A stretch of DNA of 64,000 nt from Alopecurus myosuroides (Eukaryota; Streptophyta; Magnoliopsida; Poales; Poaceae). The stretch lies in assembly GCA_028641055.1 (NCBI GenBank), contig CM054058.1, positions 503,572,680 through 503,636,679 of the forward strand, in the 5' to 3' direction. Positions within the stretch are counted from its first letter, which is position 1, and each line of letters starts with the position of its first letter. Below are positions 9,869 through 21,186 of this stretch, piece after piece. The notes under the pieces were generated by a model. That model was given only the letters and a program-made list of their open reading frames with translations. It was not told where the DNA came from and made no database searches. Both the position numbers and the translations under genes were made by a program.

Positions 9869-11235
9869 ACACGAAATAGGCTTTCGCCCCGCTTTATAAA
9901 TAAAGCACAACGGCCGAACCGATACAACGTGACGATGGAAACCTCTTACAAAGCAGATCAAAGATAAAAAAAGAACAAAGAGGGCCAAAGTTGCCACCAA
10001 GGATACCGGAACCAACCCGAGAGGCGAGGATCCCCGACGATGCCCCCAAGAGGGTCACGTCGTAACACGTTGCCAACGTCGAGACACCGAAGAGTCTAGG
10101 GCTTTCACCCGGAGCCTAACGAAGCGAAGGTAGCCACAACAACGTCGTCAAGAGGAGTACGATACCCGCAGGCATCGCCACCATTGGCGCCGGAGCGCAG
10201 AGCTTTTGCTCGGACAAACCATCGCACATCGTCCGCACATTCGGGTCGTCGAGAATTCTTGAGAATGGCCTCCACACCACGATATGGGAGTTCCCGCCAC
10301 CAACGCCAGGAGCCCCCGCCGCTCGCTCATCGCCGTCCGCACGACCAAGGAGCAAGGCCATTACCACCGCCACGCCACTCGCCGTAGAGACGCCTGTGCA
10401 GTCCACCTTCCAGGGACGCCGCCCCGGCGTCCAGGATCACCCAACCAAGATGCAACCGGGTACCACGAAGACCAGACTCAAGGAGCGAACATGAGAGGAC
10501 GGACCAACCAATCGGCCCCCGGACCGTGAAGGTGTAACTAGCAGGGCGAACCCGCCTGTCAGACCCTCAGATCCACCGGGGCTGCTTGGCGGCTTCCAGA
10601 TCTAGGCCCGACCGGCCCGGATCCAGTGCCCCAACCCTCAGGTCAGGGGATGGGCCTCACACCGGAGGCCCCTGAAACCAAGGACCTGCGGGCCCTAGCC
10701 AACCCAATCCAGGCCCAAAGGGCGCAGATCGGGCCAAGGCCTGGCGCGCCGCCATCGTCGGCCAGCTCCACCCGCAGCTAGTCCAGGAGCCGAGCTGCTC
10801 CATTCCTGCCGTCGGAAGTTCCGTCGAGGTGAAACACCGCTGATTCCCGTCACCTCCGTCGGCCAAGATCCATGCGGGAAGGGAAACTAGCTGTTACCGC
10901 CATGGCCACCACGATCTCCGCCCCCGCACGCCGCCACCATGCGCGGACAACCTCGCGCCATAGGCTGGCTGCCGCCGCACCAAGCACCGTCGCCATCGCC
11001 GAAGAACACCGCCGCCAAGAGGAACTCCGCACCGCCGGAACCCCAGCGCCGGGTAGAGGAAGGACCAACCGCTGTCGGCACCGCACGTGACTTTGCTCGG
11101 CCGCGCGCGCCGATGGCGGCTGGGGGGAGGGGAAGGGGAAGGGAGGAGGGGCCGGGAGCTAGGGTTCCGCTCCCGGTCGCGCAGTCGGCTTTGTAACTCC
11201 CTCCCCTCCAATCGCCAAACTTTTTTTTTGATAGT
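9869..11235 (-). mobile_element. GC-rich repeat block, probably a non-autonomous non-LTR (LINE-like) element
   Basis: The left edge (GGCTTTCGCCCCGCTTTATAAATAAAGC) read in reverse resembles a 3' end seen on many grass LINE-related repeats. The right edge has a T9 run, and AGTTGTCA occurs next to both edges (about 9863 and 11232), a possible target duplication. The interior is GC-rich with many short overlapping frames on both strands and no recognisable reverse transcriptase or endonuclease. No poly(A) is visible where a minus-strand LINE would need it, so the class is uncertain. Confidence 0.35.
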
Positions 11236-11614
11236 TGTCATGCTTTGGAAACCAGAGAAGATTTGATGCACATATTTTTTTTAATCTAATTTCTATTGAA
11301 GTGTGTTAAAATATGTAAGATTTATTAAATTATTGTCTCGTGATGCTACTACCAAAAGAACTACAGATTTTCTCTCAACATTGGTTTAAGCTGAGGAATT
11401 AAGGTCTCACCGGTTGACCAAATATATAAAAAGCCATCTCATTAGAGAATGAGTGATGCGTGTAGACGCAAAGAACATGCAAATATAATAGGACCTGAAC
11501 AATTCAAATCTTTTTGATGATGTTTACCACATGCGAAACATGGTAATAACACTGGAACCCATATGTGTTAAGTGCTTACAGACTAGATTATTGACTCTAG
11601 TGCAAGTGGGAGAC
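11236..11614 (+). mobile_element. Decayed 3' internal end of a copia element, with PPT
   Basis: The last 100 bp (GACTAGATTATTGACTCTAG then GCAAGTGGGAGAC) look like the pre-LTR segment of Angela/BARE-type copia elements, with AAGTGGGAGAC as the polypurine tract. A trace of the pol end (CACATGCGAAACATGG) lies before it. Everything further 5' is missing or unrecognisable. Confidence 0.5.
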
Positions 11615-13353
11615 TGAAGGGAATATTCCTAAGAGGCAACAATAAAGTGGTTATTATCTTATTCCTTGTTTATGATAATTGTTTATTTCTCATGCTAGAA
11701 TTGTATTAACCGGAAACGTTGATACATGTGTGTTTAATAAACAAACAATGGTTCCTAGTAAAACCTCTCTTTAGCTAGCTCGTTGATTAACCGATGATCA
11801 AGGTTTCCTGATCATGAACATTGGATGTTGTCAATAATGAGGTGATGAACATAGACCCAAAGTGAATATAGCAATGTGATCAATTCATTAAGTTACATTG
11901 CTATATCACACATACGAAGTAATTCTAATCCTTAGACCATGAGATCATGTCAATCACTAACACCGAAAGAGTGCTTTGATGTCATCAAACGTCACACCGT
12001 AATAGGGTGACTATAAAGGTCCCGTTGGGTATTCGGAAAGTATTAGTTTAGTCTCATGGATCAAGAGTGGGATTTTTCCATCCAAATGACGGAGAGATCT
12101 ACTCTGTGCGCTCTCGGTGATATCACATCGACACCGCTTGCAAGCACGTGACTAGGTCACAAGGATGTCATATCACGGAACGAGTAAAAGAGTGCTTGTC
12201 AGTAACGAGATTGAACTAGGCATGGTTGATACCAATGATCGAATCTCGGACAAGTAAAATATCGCGAGACAAAGGGAATTGGTTACGACGTTTATGGTTC
12301 ACACGATCACTAGATTCATCGCTGAATGTGTAGGAGTCATTACGGATCTCCAGGTCCTGCTGTTTTGACTATTGATCAGATAGGTGTCTCGATCATGTCT
12401 ACATTATTCATGTACCGTAGGGTGACACACTTAAGGTTCGATGACGCGATTGAGTGGATATGGAATATCGGAGAAAAGTTTGGACAACACGGAAATTGTT
12501 TCGAGGAATATTCAAATAGTCACTGGAATAGTTTCGGGGAATATTGAAATAGTTGAAGGTGGTATATGTTAATGTTTGATTAACAAATAGTTCAAGGGGA
12601 TAAGTGTTAATGTTTGTTAATAGGATTAAAAAATATTAAAATAAAGAAATAATTTTTATTTATTTATTAAAGAAAACCAGTGAAATTTTGAGTGGGAATT
12701 GATGTGAGAATGAGTGGGTTGAGTAGAGACTCCACCCACATGATGAGGGGAGAGGTGGAGGCACCAAAATTTTGTGGCTGCCAACCCCTCCTATATAAAG
12801 AGGGTTTGGGCCTCTCTCTCCACACACAACTTTGTGTCATCTCTATCTCCATCCTCCCGCTGATCCACCTCATGTTCATGCGCTTGGCGTAGTCCTGAAC
12901 GAAGTTTTCTCCATCACACCATGCCGCCATGCTGCTGGTTTCCGAGGGATCCTCTACTTCCGTTGCCCCGCTGGATCGAGGGAACGGAGGTCGTCATCGA
13001 GCTGTACGTGTGACCGAGTGCGAAAGCGCTGCCGGATTGCAGCGCTCATCTTCACGATCTTGTAATCGATGTGAGTACGACTACATCACCAACGAGATTT
13101 TTTCTCGTAACGCTTTGTGTCTTCGAGGTTATGTTCTCCTTAATACGCTCTCTATGCCCGTTAACTTTCATCTCCCAGATTAGATCTTGGCCCTTCAGGT
13201 TTATCGCGCGTAGGAAAAAATTTGTTCTGTGCAACGAACCCTTCATCTTCTCCTTAAGGCTCTCTTTCTCCCCGTTGCTTACGTCTCCTAGATTAGATCG
13301 TGGCCCTTCGGGTGTCTATCGCGTAGGATTTTTTTTTGTTTTCTAAGCAACGA
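11615..13353 (+). mobile_element. 3' LTR of a truncated Ty1/copia element (Angela/BARE-like)
   Basis: Starts TGAAGGGAATATTCC directly after the polypurine tract and continues with a GAGGCAACAATAAAG block, GCTAGAATTGTATTAACCGG and GAGATTGAACTAGG...GATCGAATCTCGG, as in Angela/BARE LTRs. A TATATAAAGAGGG promoter motif is at about 12791. The 3' edge is set by comparison with the usual TTTGTTTTCT..GCAACG end and is approximate. No 5' LTR exists in the window, so this is an old truncated copy. Family assignment is from memory of these sequences. Confidence 0.65.
13135..13352 (+). repeat. Imperfect tandem duplication (unit about 110 bp) at the copia LTR 3' end
   Basis: Two consecutive copies of TTCTCCTTAA..CTCTCT, GATTAGATC.TGGCCCTTC.GGT, TATCGCG..TAGGA, then GCAACGAACCCTT. 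The duplication includes the region that should contain the U5 end. Confidence 0.7.
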
Positions 13354-14410
13354 ACCCTTGAAAACTGCTCTCCCCTACTTAGGCGCTCTTAATAGATCAT
13401 CTTATTGTGTCGCTTCATATGAAAGTGAGGTTCGTACCCCTCTTCCAAAGCAAAGATACGTGCAAGTGCAAAATTTTGTTATTACACAGTTCGTAGATGG
13501 TCTCGATTTATATTGCTCCACGAGACCGTCTGACAAGTGTACTTTATGGTTGTTTCTGTTACACGCAAGGTTTAAGACGTATGGTTTAGCGGCAATCGAT
13601 AATAAGGTGTTGATTGATTCAGGAGCTCGTTTGCAAACAGGGAAACCCCCACAAATAGGCCAACCACTTCTCCACCAAAGCCTAATTTTGAAGCACAAGC
13701 CATATAAAGAATTTAAACTTTGGAGGGGCCCAAATATTTCGTAGCAACTGCTTCATATCGGTGGACTGGCCTCGAAAAGTTGCGCCGTGTAAGCCGAGGC
13801 TGTCAAATATTGCCCATCTGCCATAAGCTTCCAAATGATGCTATCTTCCATACCATCCTCAAGGTTTGTGTGCATGGGTTCGTATTTCATGAAACTAATT
13901 CCAAATCTAACCAGTCGGCTCGGTGCCAACGAGAATAGAGCCGACGGTGTGCAAATCGGTGCTAAACTCGTAGTTTGTTATTTAGAGGGGCCGACATAGG
14001 TCGGCTCCAATGCAAGTGGCGTCAATCTTTATTTTTTGTGATTTTTGCAGTCCTCGACCTCCACAACGTCAGCTCTATCCTTGTTGGTGTCGAACCAAAG
14101 GAAAAATTTAGAAATATTTTTGCCAAGGAGTCAGATAAAACATTAGTTTCAATCAAGGGGCCGTTTTTTTGGAAAAATAAATATATACGCAGGCTGCGCG
14201 ACGATGCTCTTCCTTGCGTTATGATACTTTCTTTCTACAGTGATTTTATCTGACCGAAAGTTTATGGTTTCTTCGTCCCGTGTTAGTTTTTTTTAGTAAT
14301 TCCGTGCTGACCGAATGTTGACCTGTCACGACGGTTACTCACTTTTACAACAGTACTGCTGCTACAGAAGCAGTTGGCAGTGTAGGGGCGGGTTAGTATG
14401 CATCTACACG
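13354..14410. other. Unassigned stretch between the copia LTR and element E1
   Basis: An open frame of 128 codons at 13358-13744 resembles nothing I recognise and has no supporting context. The phrase GCCGAC recurs around 13925-14005 (GAGCCGACGG, GGCCGACATAGGTCGGCTCC), which may be the trace of a CACTA-type subterminal region. Confidence 0.3.
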
Positions 14411-14415
14411 CATTC

Positions 14416-15269
14416 TGTCGTGGTGGTGTCACGGCAGATGCCATAGGATGGCTAACTGTTGGGGTCGATGGACGCTGGAGGTGCTCGGGAAGGGATCACA
14501 CGGCGAGTAGCCGCGTGTGGAATGAATCTAGCACTGCAAACACCAAGATCTTACCCAGGTCCAGGGCCCTCGTGTGGAGGTAACAGACCTACTCATGCCT
14601 CTCTCTTTATATGTATGTTCTCCGAGTAGCCACAGTACAATCAGGCATTCAGCCGAGTAGCCACTCTTCTCTCTAGTTCTCTCTATGTGTAGTGAAGCAA
14701 TCCAGATTGTCGACTAAGTTCCGAACCTCTTATAGGAGGAGGCGGGGCACCTTATATACTGGTGCCCAGCCGAACAGAAAAAAAGTATAAGGTACGACGT
14801 GATGCGACAGGTGCACAGCAGGACAGAGCACGCCTCTGGCTTCTCGCTGACGCTGGTGCCGTAAGTCGTCGCGCGTCGTCCGGCGATGGGACATGACCAC
14901 CTTGTCAGTGAGATAGGGTACGCCCCTAGCCCTGTCCTGTCCCCTCTGTTAGTGACAGGACTTGACAGGCGCCTACCTCCACTGTACCACGCCGTAGCGC
15001 GGATAATCACGCGCTCCGTAAGTTGAACCGCACGCCGTACGGAAGCAGGATACGCGGGATCCTGTGTCAGAACGGCTCCATTGACTTCTGGCCCGAGTAG
15101 GAACACACTCCCTCTACTCGGACCACTTCCTCTACTCAGAAGAACACAACTTCCTTGATTCTTCCTCCTGGCCATCAGTGTGTATGGCCAGATAGCTACT
15201 CTGCCAAACACCTCTTCTGACCTTGCCTTTAGCACTTGCCTTACCCCTACTTGGCGTAAACCCCCGACA
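14416..15269 (-). repeat. E1 3' LTR (left copy)
   Basis: Begins TGTCGTGG and ends CCCCGACA on the plus strand. It matches 43467-44353 with roughly 97% identity over the first 260 bases compared by eye, and lacks a 33-bp segment present in the other copy (near 44245). A TATATAAGG promoter motif lies around 14751 on the minus strand. Confidence 0.88.
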
Positions 15270-15283
15270 TTAGTCCCCGAAGC
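15270..15283 (-). other. E1 polypurine tract
   Basis: On the minus strand the internal end reads AGCTTCGGGGACTAA directly before the LTR start TGTCGGGGG. Purine-rich GGGGA next to the 3' LTR fits the second-strand primer site. The TCGGGGACT word recurs elsewhere in E1. Confidence 0.6.
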
Positions 15284-15785
15284 TGGTAGAGTCTCGCGAA
15301 CTTGTTCACTGGGCCCTTCCAGCTTAAAAACAAATCTTGTCTTCGAACTGTAAGATGCTGAGTAGCACCTCCGGGTAGGTTTTATCCTTGGTTTGAATCT
15401 CTTCTTCTCCTAGTAACACTGTCTTTCTTCTCTGGTGCCGAGTAAAAAGACTCAGCGAACTTTCGAACAGAATCCCGCTGTGCCAGAGCGAATCCATCTC
15501 TCCGTGTCGCTACAGGGCACGTGTCACGCCCCCGTACCCCCGACGCCTCAGTGTCTGGGATGCAGCAGGCCACGCGCCCATAACTGCGACGAGGGCCCAC
15601 CAGCCCGTTAAGTCACTTCAACCGCACTAAAGAGCCCACGATCTTGACGTGGGATTAACTGCGCCAGTTACGCGCGCGATATGCGCTGTGTGCGTTTCTA
15701 ATGGTTGCGCTACCCACGCCGCATGATCTCTGCGCACGATCAATCCGCGCGTAACTCACTAGTAACTGCACTCTGAGGGAGCGGG

Positions 15786-15792
15786 ATAAATA
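15786..15792 (+). promoter_or_regulatory. TATA box of the E1 antisense gene
   Basis: ATAAATA in the context GCGGGATAAATACCC is followed by a pyrimidine-rich leader (CTCTCTCCGCTCCC) and the first ATG at 15927. The antisense gene of E2 has the same arrangement (TATAAATA at 57346-57339), which supports a promoter independent of the LTR. Confidence 0.5.
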
Positions 15793-15926
15793 CCCTCTCT
15801 CCGCTCCCTTCTTCTCTTTCCTGCCTCTTCTCATCCTCTGTCCTTTCGCCTCTCCGCCGCCGTTGAGCACTCCGCCGCTGCAATCACTTGCCGCGCCACT
15901 GCTCCACGCACCGCCGGAGAGACCAC

Positions 15927-18900
15927 ATGAATAGATCCAGATTCCGACTCGCACCTCCCACCAGCGCCTTTCACTTCTCAGATTCAATTCGCATCTCCGC
16001 CTACATGGCTGCATGCGGAGATGACGACGCCGCCGCCCGCGCCGGCTGGGAGGGCTCAGAGGTCACGGCGGAAGACTGCCAATGGCTAGTCAACACCCGC
16101 CGTGTGCCTCCCGCCGTGACGTGCCGGCATCCAGGCAACCAGGTCGTCCCCGCGCCCGAAGCGGATGAGTATGTTGTCTTTCTTGCGCACTTTAAGCGCG
16201 GCTTCGGCCTCCCGATCTCTGATTTCTTCTCTAAGTTTCTTGAGCACTTCGGCCTCCAGCCACATCATCTCCCTCCTAATTCCTTGATCATGCTCTCCAC
16301 CCACGCCGTGGTGTGTGAGGCTTTCCTTGGCGTGTACCCGACAATCCACACGTGGGCACGCTATTTCTTCTTCCGCAAACAGAGCATTCCCAATCCGGGT
16401 AAACCGGATACTGCTCGCGCCATGACCAAGACCGGCTGCGCCATGATGCTGCAGCGCTCCACGGGTAGCCACCCAAAGGTCAAGGGCCTTGAATCTGTGC
16501 GCAAGTGGCAGCGCAGCTTCCTCTACGTGAAGAACATAGCCACAGAGGCAGGGAAACCAATCGAGAATCGGATAGGACTACCCAAGTTCCGGAACACGCT
16601 GCCTACCCAGCAGAACTGGGGTTACCATCCCAGGAACACCATTGAGGACGTCGTCCAGGTCGAGCAGTGCCTGAGCGAGTTGAAGGCTGAGGGATTCCGC
16701 CGCGACGATCCAATTGCATGCTGGATCTCGCGCCGGGTGCTCCCGCTCCAACTACGCGCACACAAGATGTGCTACATGGGAGGGCCCCGTGACTGCACAA
16801 GGACCACCACCTTCGAGCTCTCCAAGGAGGATGTGGCCACCTGGGCGAGGTCTATCATGCAGACCACGCTCTCCGACACCTGGATGTATGGCTTCGTGCC
16901 GTACAGCCGCACCAAGCGCATTGAGTAGGTTAGCCTTCTATACTCTGCTCTTGTACTTTGATACCGAGTAGCACCTCATAGATACTCTGTTAGGCTTTAT
17001 ATGCTATGTGTTTGCATGCCCTGTCGAGTAGAAATCCTTAGCTGAATATGCTTTGTGTTTGCATGCTATCCCGAGTAGAACTCCTTAGCTCTGTATGCTT
17101 TATGTTTGCATGCTGTTCCGAGTAGAATAACTTAGACGAACATGCTTTGTATTTGCATGTCTTTCCGAGTAGAATAATTTAGACGAATATGCTTTGTGTT
17201 TGCATGTCTTTCCGAGTAGAACTCCATAGTTGGGAATTAACTCATTGTGCTATCTTGCTTGTCTTCTCAACATAGAGAAGATGCCCCAATCTTCGAGAAC
17301 AACTGGCACGCCGACCGGGAAGAGGACGACGAGAAGGCCTATGACACGCATGATACCCTCTCAGCCTGGTAAGCAGCGAGTAGACGCGTCTATCCGGGAC
17401 TGGTCCGAGGATGACGAAGGTGACCAAGTTCATCTTTCTGCCTACTCGCAACCCAACTTAACTTCCTTTTCTGCTTCTAACTCTTCTTTCTCTTCTTCTA
17501 TTCTACAGAGGATCCTGAGCATGCGGACGACCAGGAGGCCTTGGATGTCGACCCTCTATCCGTGGCTGCTCCCAGCACTCAGAAGAGGACGGGCAGTGGT
17601 GTCCAAGAACCCGCTGCCAAGAAGCCCAAGAAGACCGAGAAGAAGAAGAAGACCACCACCGCCAGAAGGCCACTCCCCACCCACAAAGGGTAAGTTGTTC
17701 CCTCTGATTTGCATTCCTCTGCTGCTTCTCGTTATGCTTTTCTCTGTTTTTCTCTTTCTGATTTCTTTCCTTCTTCCAGCGATCCTCTGGACGCTGACCC
17801 AGCCGCGGCCTCCATTCCTACCAAGCGAAAATCTGTCATAGACATCGAGAAGCTCGTCGAGCTCTCGGAGGATGAAGATGAACCAGCACCGCGGGCTAGG
17901 ACGCGTGCGTCCTCTCCGTTGAAGCTGGAAGAAGAAGACGCCGGCGCCGAGAACACATGCGCTGGTGACCAAGATGCCCAGGACATGGATCAGCAGACCG
18001 ACGCGCACCAGAGTGCGCAGGATGCTGATCACGACGAGATGCCTCCCTCTCCCCCAGCTACCTCAGCTGGGGAGAATTTTGAACAAGAAGCTGAGAACCA
18101 GGACCGTGCCGCCCTTGAGCGGCAGGACGAGAACCTCGAGCAGCAGGAAGAAGAAGCTGCAGCTCAGGATGACCCCGCGGCCACGCCGCGGGTAGAAGAA
18201 CAAGATGACGCAAGACCTGATCCCGCTGTCGAGCAACGGGATGAGAATACCGTGGTGGAACCTGTCCTGCAGGACCAAGCGCAGCCAGACGCTGCGCAGG
18301 GTAGCCGACCCCTTGTGCCGCCTACCCAGCAGGCTACTCCACCAACCGCACCAAGCCCTCCACCAACACCGAGCACCACCAAGACCGCATCCCTGCAGAT
18401 GCCTCCTCCTACTTCGCGCCAAGCGCCTCCGTCCGCTTCTCGGACGGATACAGCCGCCAAGAAGACTGCCAAGCCCGAAACTGCCCCTGTCCGGAAGAAT
18501 CCCGCGCGCAAGGCCGCGCAGGCGGCCGCTCTAATGCCACCGCCCAAAGCACCTACTGCGTCAACCGAGAAACCGGCAGCGAAGAGCACACAACTCACCA
18601 TCGGCGCTGCTGGTGGATCTGCTGGCGCAGGCGCAGGGTCAAGTGCACAAGGCAGCTGGCCATCATACCTGTTGTCTGCGTCCAGGCAATACGACATCTC
18701 CTTGTCCAAAGGCGAGAAGCGGATCTCCGCTCTGAAGGGTGGCCAGGCCAAGGCAGTGGATGCCAAGCTCAAGGCCAAGAAACCCATTGAGATCTACTCG
18801 CGCGAGGCCGGTGAGGATGATATCATTTCAGAAGGGCTGATGCAGGTCATGGACCGGGTAGGCTTCATCGACAAGGTTTGGGAGAGTGACGCCCATGGCA

Positions 18901-21019
18901 TCGAGCAGTTGAACGGCAGCGTGCTGGGCGACGTTGACCACTACCGCGTCGAATGGAACAAGGCCGATCTCGGCACCAATCCAATGACCATCGCCTCCGA
19001 CACCAGTACGCTGGCCGCTAAGCTGTTCGTCCTCCGCAAAGCCGCCGAGGACGTCGAGCAGACCTACGCTGTAAGTTTTTCTTGCTTTCTCCAAGTTGCG
19101 GTTTCTCTTCTCTTCTGTTCTTCTTTTTCTCCTTAGCCACTACCCAGTCCCCGAGATTCGGGCCGAGTAGGCGGGTACTCAACCGAGTTGCCGTCTTCTC
19201 GGGCCAAATCTTCCAAAATTTGTCTAACTCCTTTTCTTTCTTCTTCACAGAATAGCCTCTTGAAAAGGACCAATCTGTTCCGGCGGCTGCTCTGGAACCA
19301 CATCATCGCCAAGAAGCGCATCGCGGCCCTTGAAGCCGAGCGCAAGGATGATGTTGCACTGGAGCAAGCGGCACTGGACCGTGCCATCCAGATTTCTGAG
19401 ATAGAGAGTGAGCTTGTAGCTATTCGGTTTATGCGTTTTATGTTTACACCCGCGTGTGCTTTTTTCTCTAACTATGTTTACTCTGCAGGCAAATTTAACG
19501 AGCTGAAGGAGCAGCACGAACATTGCCATGTCTTCTCCTCCTCCGCCGAGAGCAAGATCAAGCAGCTGGAAGGTGAGCTGCCGGCTACACTGCTGTATGG
19601 ATCTTCTCTACTTGATTATTCTGCTAACATTGTTGTCCTTCTCGCAGAAGAATACAAGAAGTTCCGGGAAGAGCACCTCAACTGCCTTACCCCTGCCGAG
19701 GTGCAGCAGCAGCTGTCCAGCCGGACAGCAGAGCTTCAGAAGGAGCGCAACACAGAGCGCGCCGAGTTCGAAGCGATGAAGGTCCAACTCAAGAGTGCAC
19801 TTGAGGAGGCCTTGGACCAAGCTGCCGAGAAGGAAGAGATCAAGAAAACTTCCAAGGTCAGAGAAAGGACCCTCGAGGCGGAACGCGAAACGCTGAAGCA
19901 GCACAACGCGCAGCTCATGCTCCAGCTTTCGAACGCACGCCTGGTTGAGGACCGGCATATTGCTGACGAGGAGGCCTGGAAAATCAAGCTGGACGCGCTA
20001 CTCGTTGATCCCAACAGTAAGTTCACGCTACTCTGCACCTGGATGCCTCTCTTTTCTCTTGCGCTTGGTTTGCTTTCCTTCTCATCTTCTCTACTTGGTT
20101 TCGTCTCTTCTCTGTCTCCATTTCTAACTCTTGCTGGTTTCTCTCTCAGATATCTTCCCTGATCTCTGCGCTAGCTAGCACGCCTGCTCTAGCAAAGGCG
20201 CAGCAACTCCGAGCTGATTCTCGGCTGCCCACTGACACCAAATCCACTATTTACGACAATCTCACCAGCATCAAGTCTCAACTCCGTCAACTCCAAGGCT
20301 TGGGCACCAGCACGGTGTCCACATCCTACAAGCTGCATGAATTGTTCTGGCCTGATGAAACTGTGCCCAGGACCCTTCGCGAAATCTCTGGGAAGCTTGA
20401 TGGCGTGAAGGACGAGTTGAAGAAGTGGTGTGCTTCCGCAGACTGGGCAGGAGCTGATATGCTGCTTCACTTCATCTGCAGCTGGTACGAGAACCTCGAC
20501 CTTGACAGGATTGTCGAGCTGTGCCGGGACTCCAAGTGGTCCAGTGATCCCGACTGCGTTGCTCGCCGCAAGGCAGTAGCGTACGAGGTAGCCTCCTACG
20601 CGGATACCGCCATCTACATTGACGGCGTCACCGAGCCAGACACCGAGGTGGAAAGCGAGGACGACGATGAAGATGAGGACACCGAGTCGGACGACTTGAG
20701 CATGTTCGACGATGATGCCGCGAAGGAAGCTGCCGGGAAGGGGAAGGGCAAAGTTGATGCAGCAACCGAGACGCCGGAAGCCCACACCCAGGAGGCCACC
20801 ATCACCACCGAGATGGTGATCCAAGATGCGGCTCCCGAGTTGGGCTCGTCTTCTGGCGCGGCACTTGACGACGCGGCGTTACTTCGCACTCAGTCCGCTG
20901 CTTCCACTTCAGCCACCGACCCCATCTCGGTTGCCACTGTAACCTCTGAAGCTGCCAACGCCAACCCCGAGGCTGATGCTGCCAACGCCAATTTGGACAA
21001 CACCGCTACCTCCAACTAA
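15927..21019 (+). CDS. E1 antisense gene: gypsy-type 'Transposase_28'-like N-terminus plus coiled coil, multi-exon
   Basis: Encoded on the strand opposite to gag-pol. Likely exons: 15927-16924, 17276-17419, 17509-17689, 17780-19070, 19251-19407, 19489-19572, 19648-20016 and about 20175-21019, nearly all bounded by GT and AG with compatible phases. Exon 1 holds the conserved block EADEYVVFLAHFKRGFGLP, typical of the Pfam 'putative gypsy type transposon' domain. The middle is acidic and proline-rich with basic KKPKKTEKKKK. Exons 5-7 are charged and heptad-like (coiled coil). The C-terminal part (LFWPDETVP, WYENLDLDRIV) is shared in layout with the antisense genes of E2 and E3 and ends in acidic EDDDEDEDTESDD. 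The exon 1/2 junction is unsure: GA|GTAGGT joins to a frame different from the one that feeds exon 3. An alternative start is the ATG at 16005. Function is unknown; nuclear localisation is inference from the basic patches. Confidence 0.6.
16964..17219 (+). repeat. 47-bp minisatellite in intron 1 of the E1 antisense gene
   Basis: Units start at 17024, 17071, 17118, 17165 and (partial) 17212, each exactly 47 bp apart, with the form CCGAGTAGAA..CTTAG...ATGCTTTGTGTTTGCATG. A longer degenerate unit starts at 16964. The CCGAGTAG word is also frequent in the E1 LTRs and elsewhere in E1. Confidence 0.85.
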
Positions 21020-21186
21020 TGCACTCCTGAAAACACTTATGCTCTAGAACTTTTATCAGATCCCCGGGATGCCGGGTGCAGATGTATCAAACTATTAAGT
21101 TTCTTGTTGCTACTCAATTTTATCTTAGTTGAAGTTTTTAGCAACTCTGGCTCAATGCCGGGTTGCGTTAATATGCAAGTCCCCGA
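21020..21186. other. E1 internal spacer up to the E4 insertion site
   Basis: Follows the stop of the antisense gene. Contains two PPT-like or GC phrases (ATCCCCGGGATGCCGGG, AAGTCCCCGA). The last five bases, CCCGA, are the target duplication of E4. Confidence 0.5.

Noticed and set aside
9863..11240. AGTTGTCA repeats as a confirmed LINE target duplication
   Set aside because: Only 8 bp, and the sequence right of the block does not continue the duplicated unit that ends on its left. Kept as a possible duplication only.
13358..13744. 128-codon frame as a host gene
   Set aside because: No domain, no promoter context, immediately after a copia LTR end; likely chance.
16964..17219. CRISPR-like array
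   Set aside because: Units are contiguous with no unique spacers, in a eukaryotic retroelement intron. It is a minisatellite.
17276..17368. Alternative exon 2 frame of the E1 antisense gene (EDAPIFENNWHADREEDD)
   Set aside because: It joins exon 1 in phase and has a good donor, but the next exon would begin with a stop or a poor frame. The other frame (ending RDWSEDDE) feeds exon 3 cleanly. Left as unresolved, not called separately.
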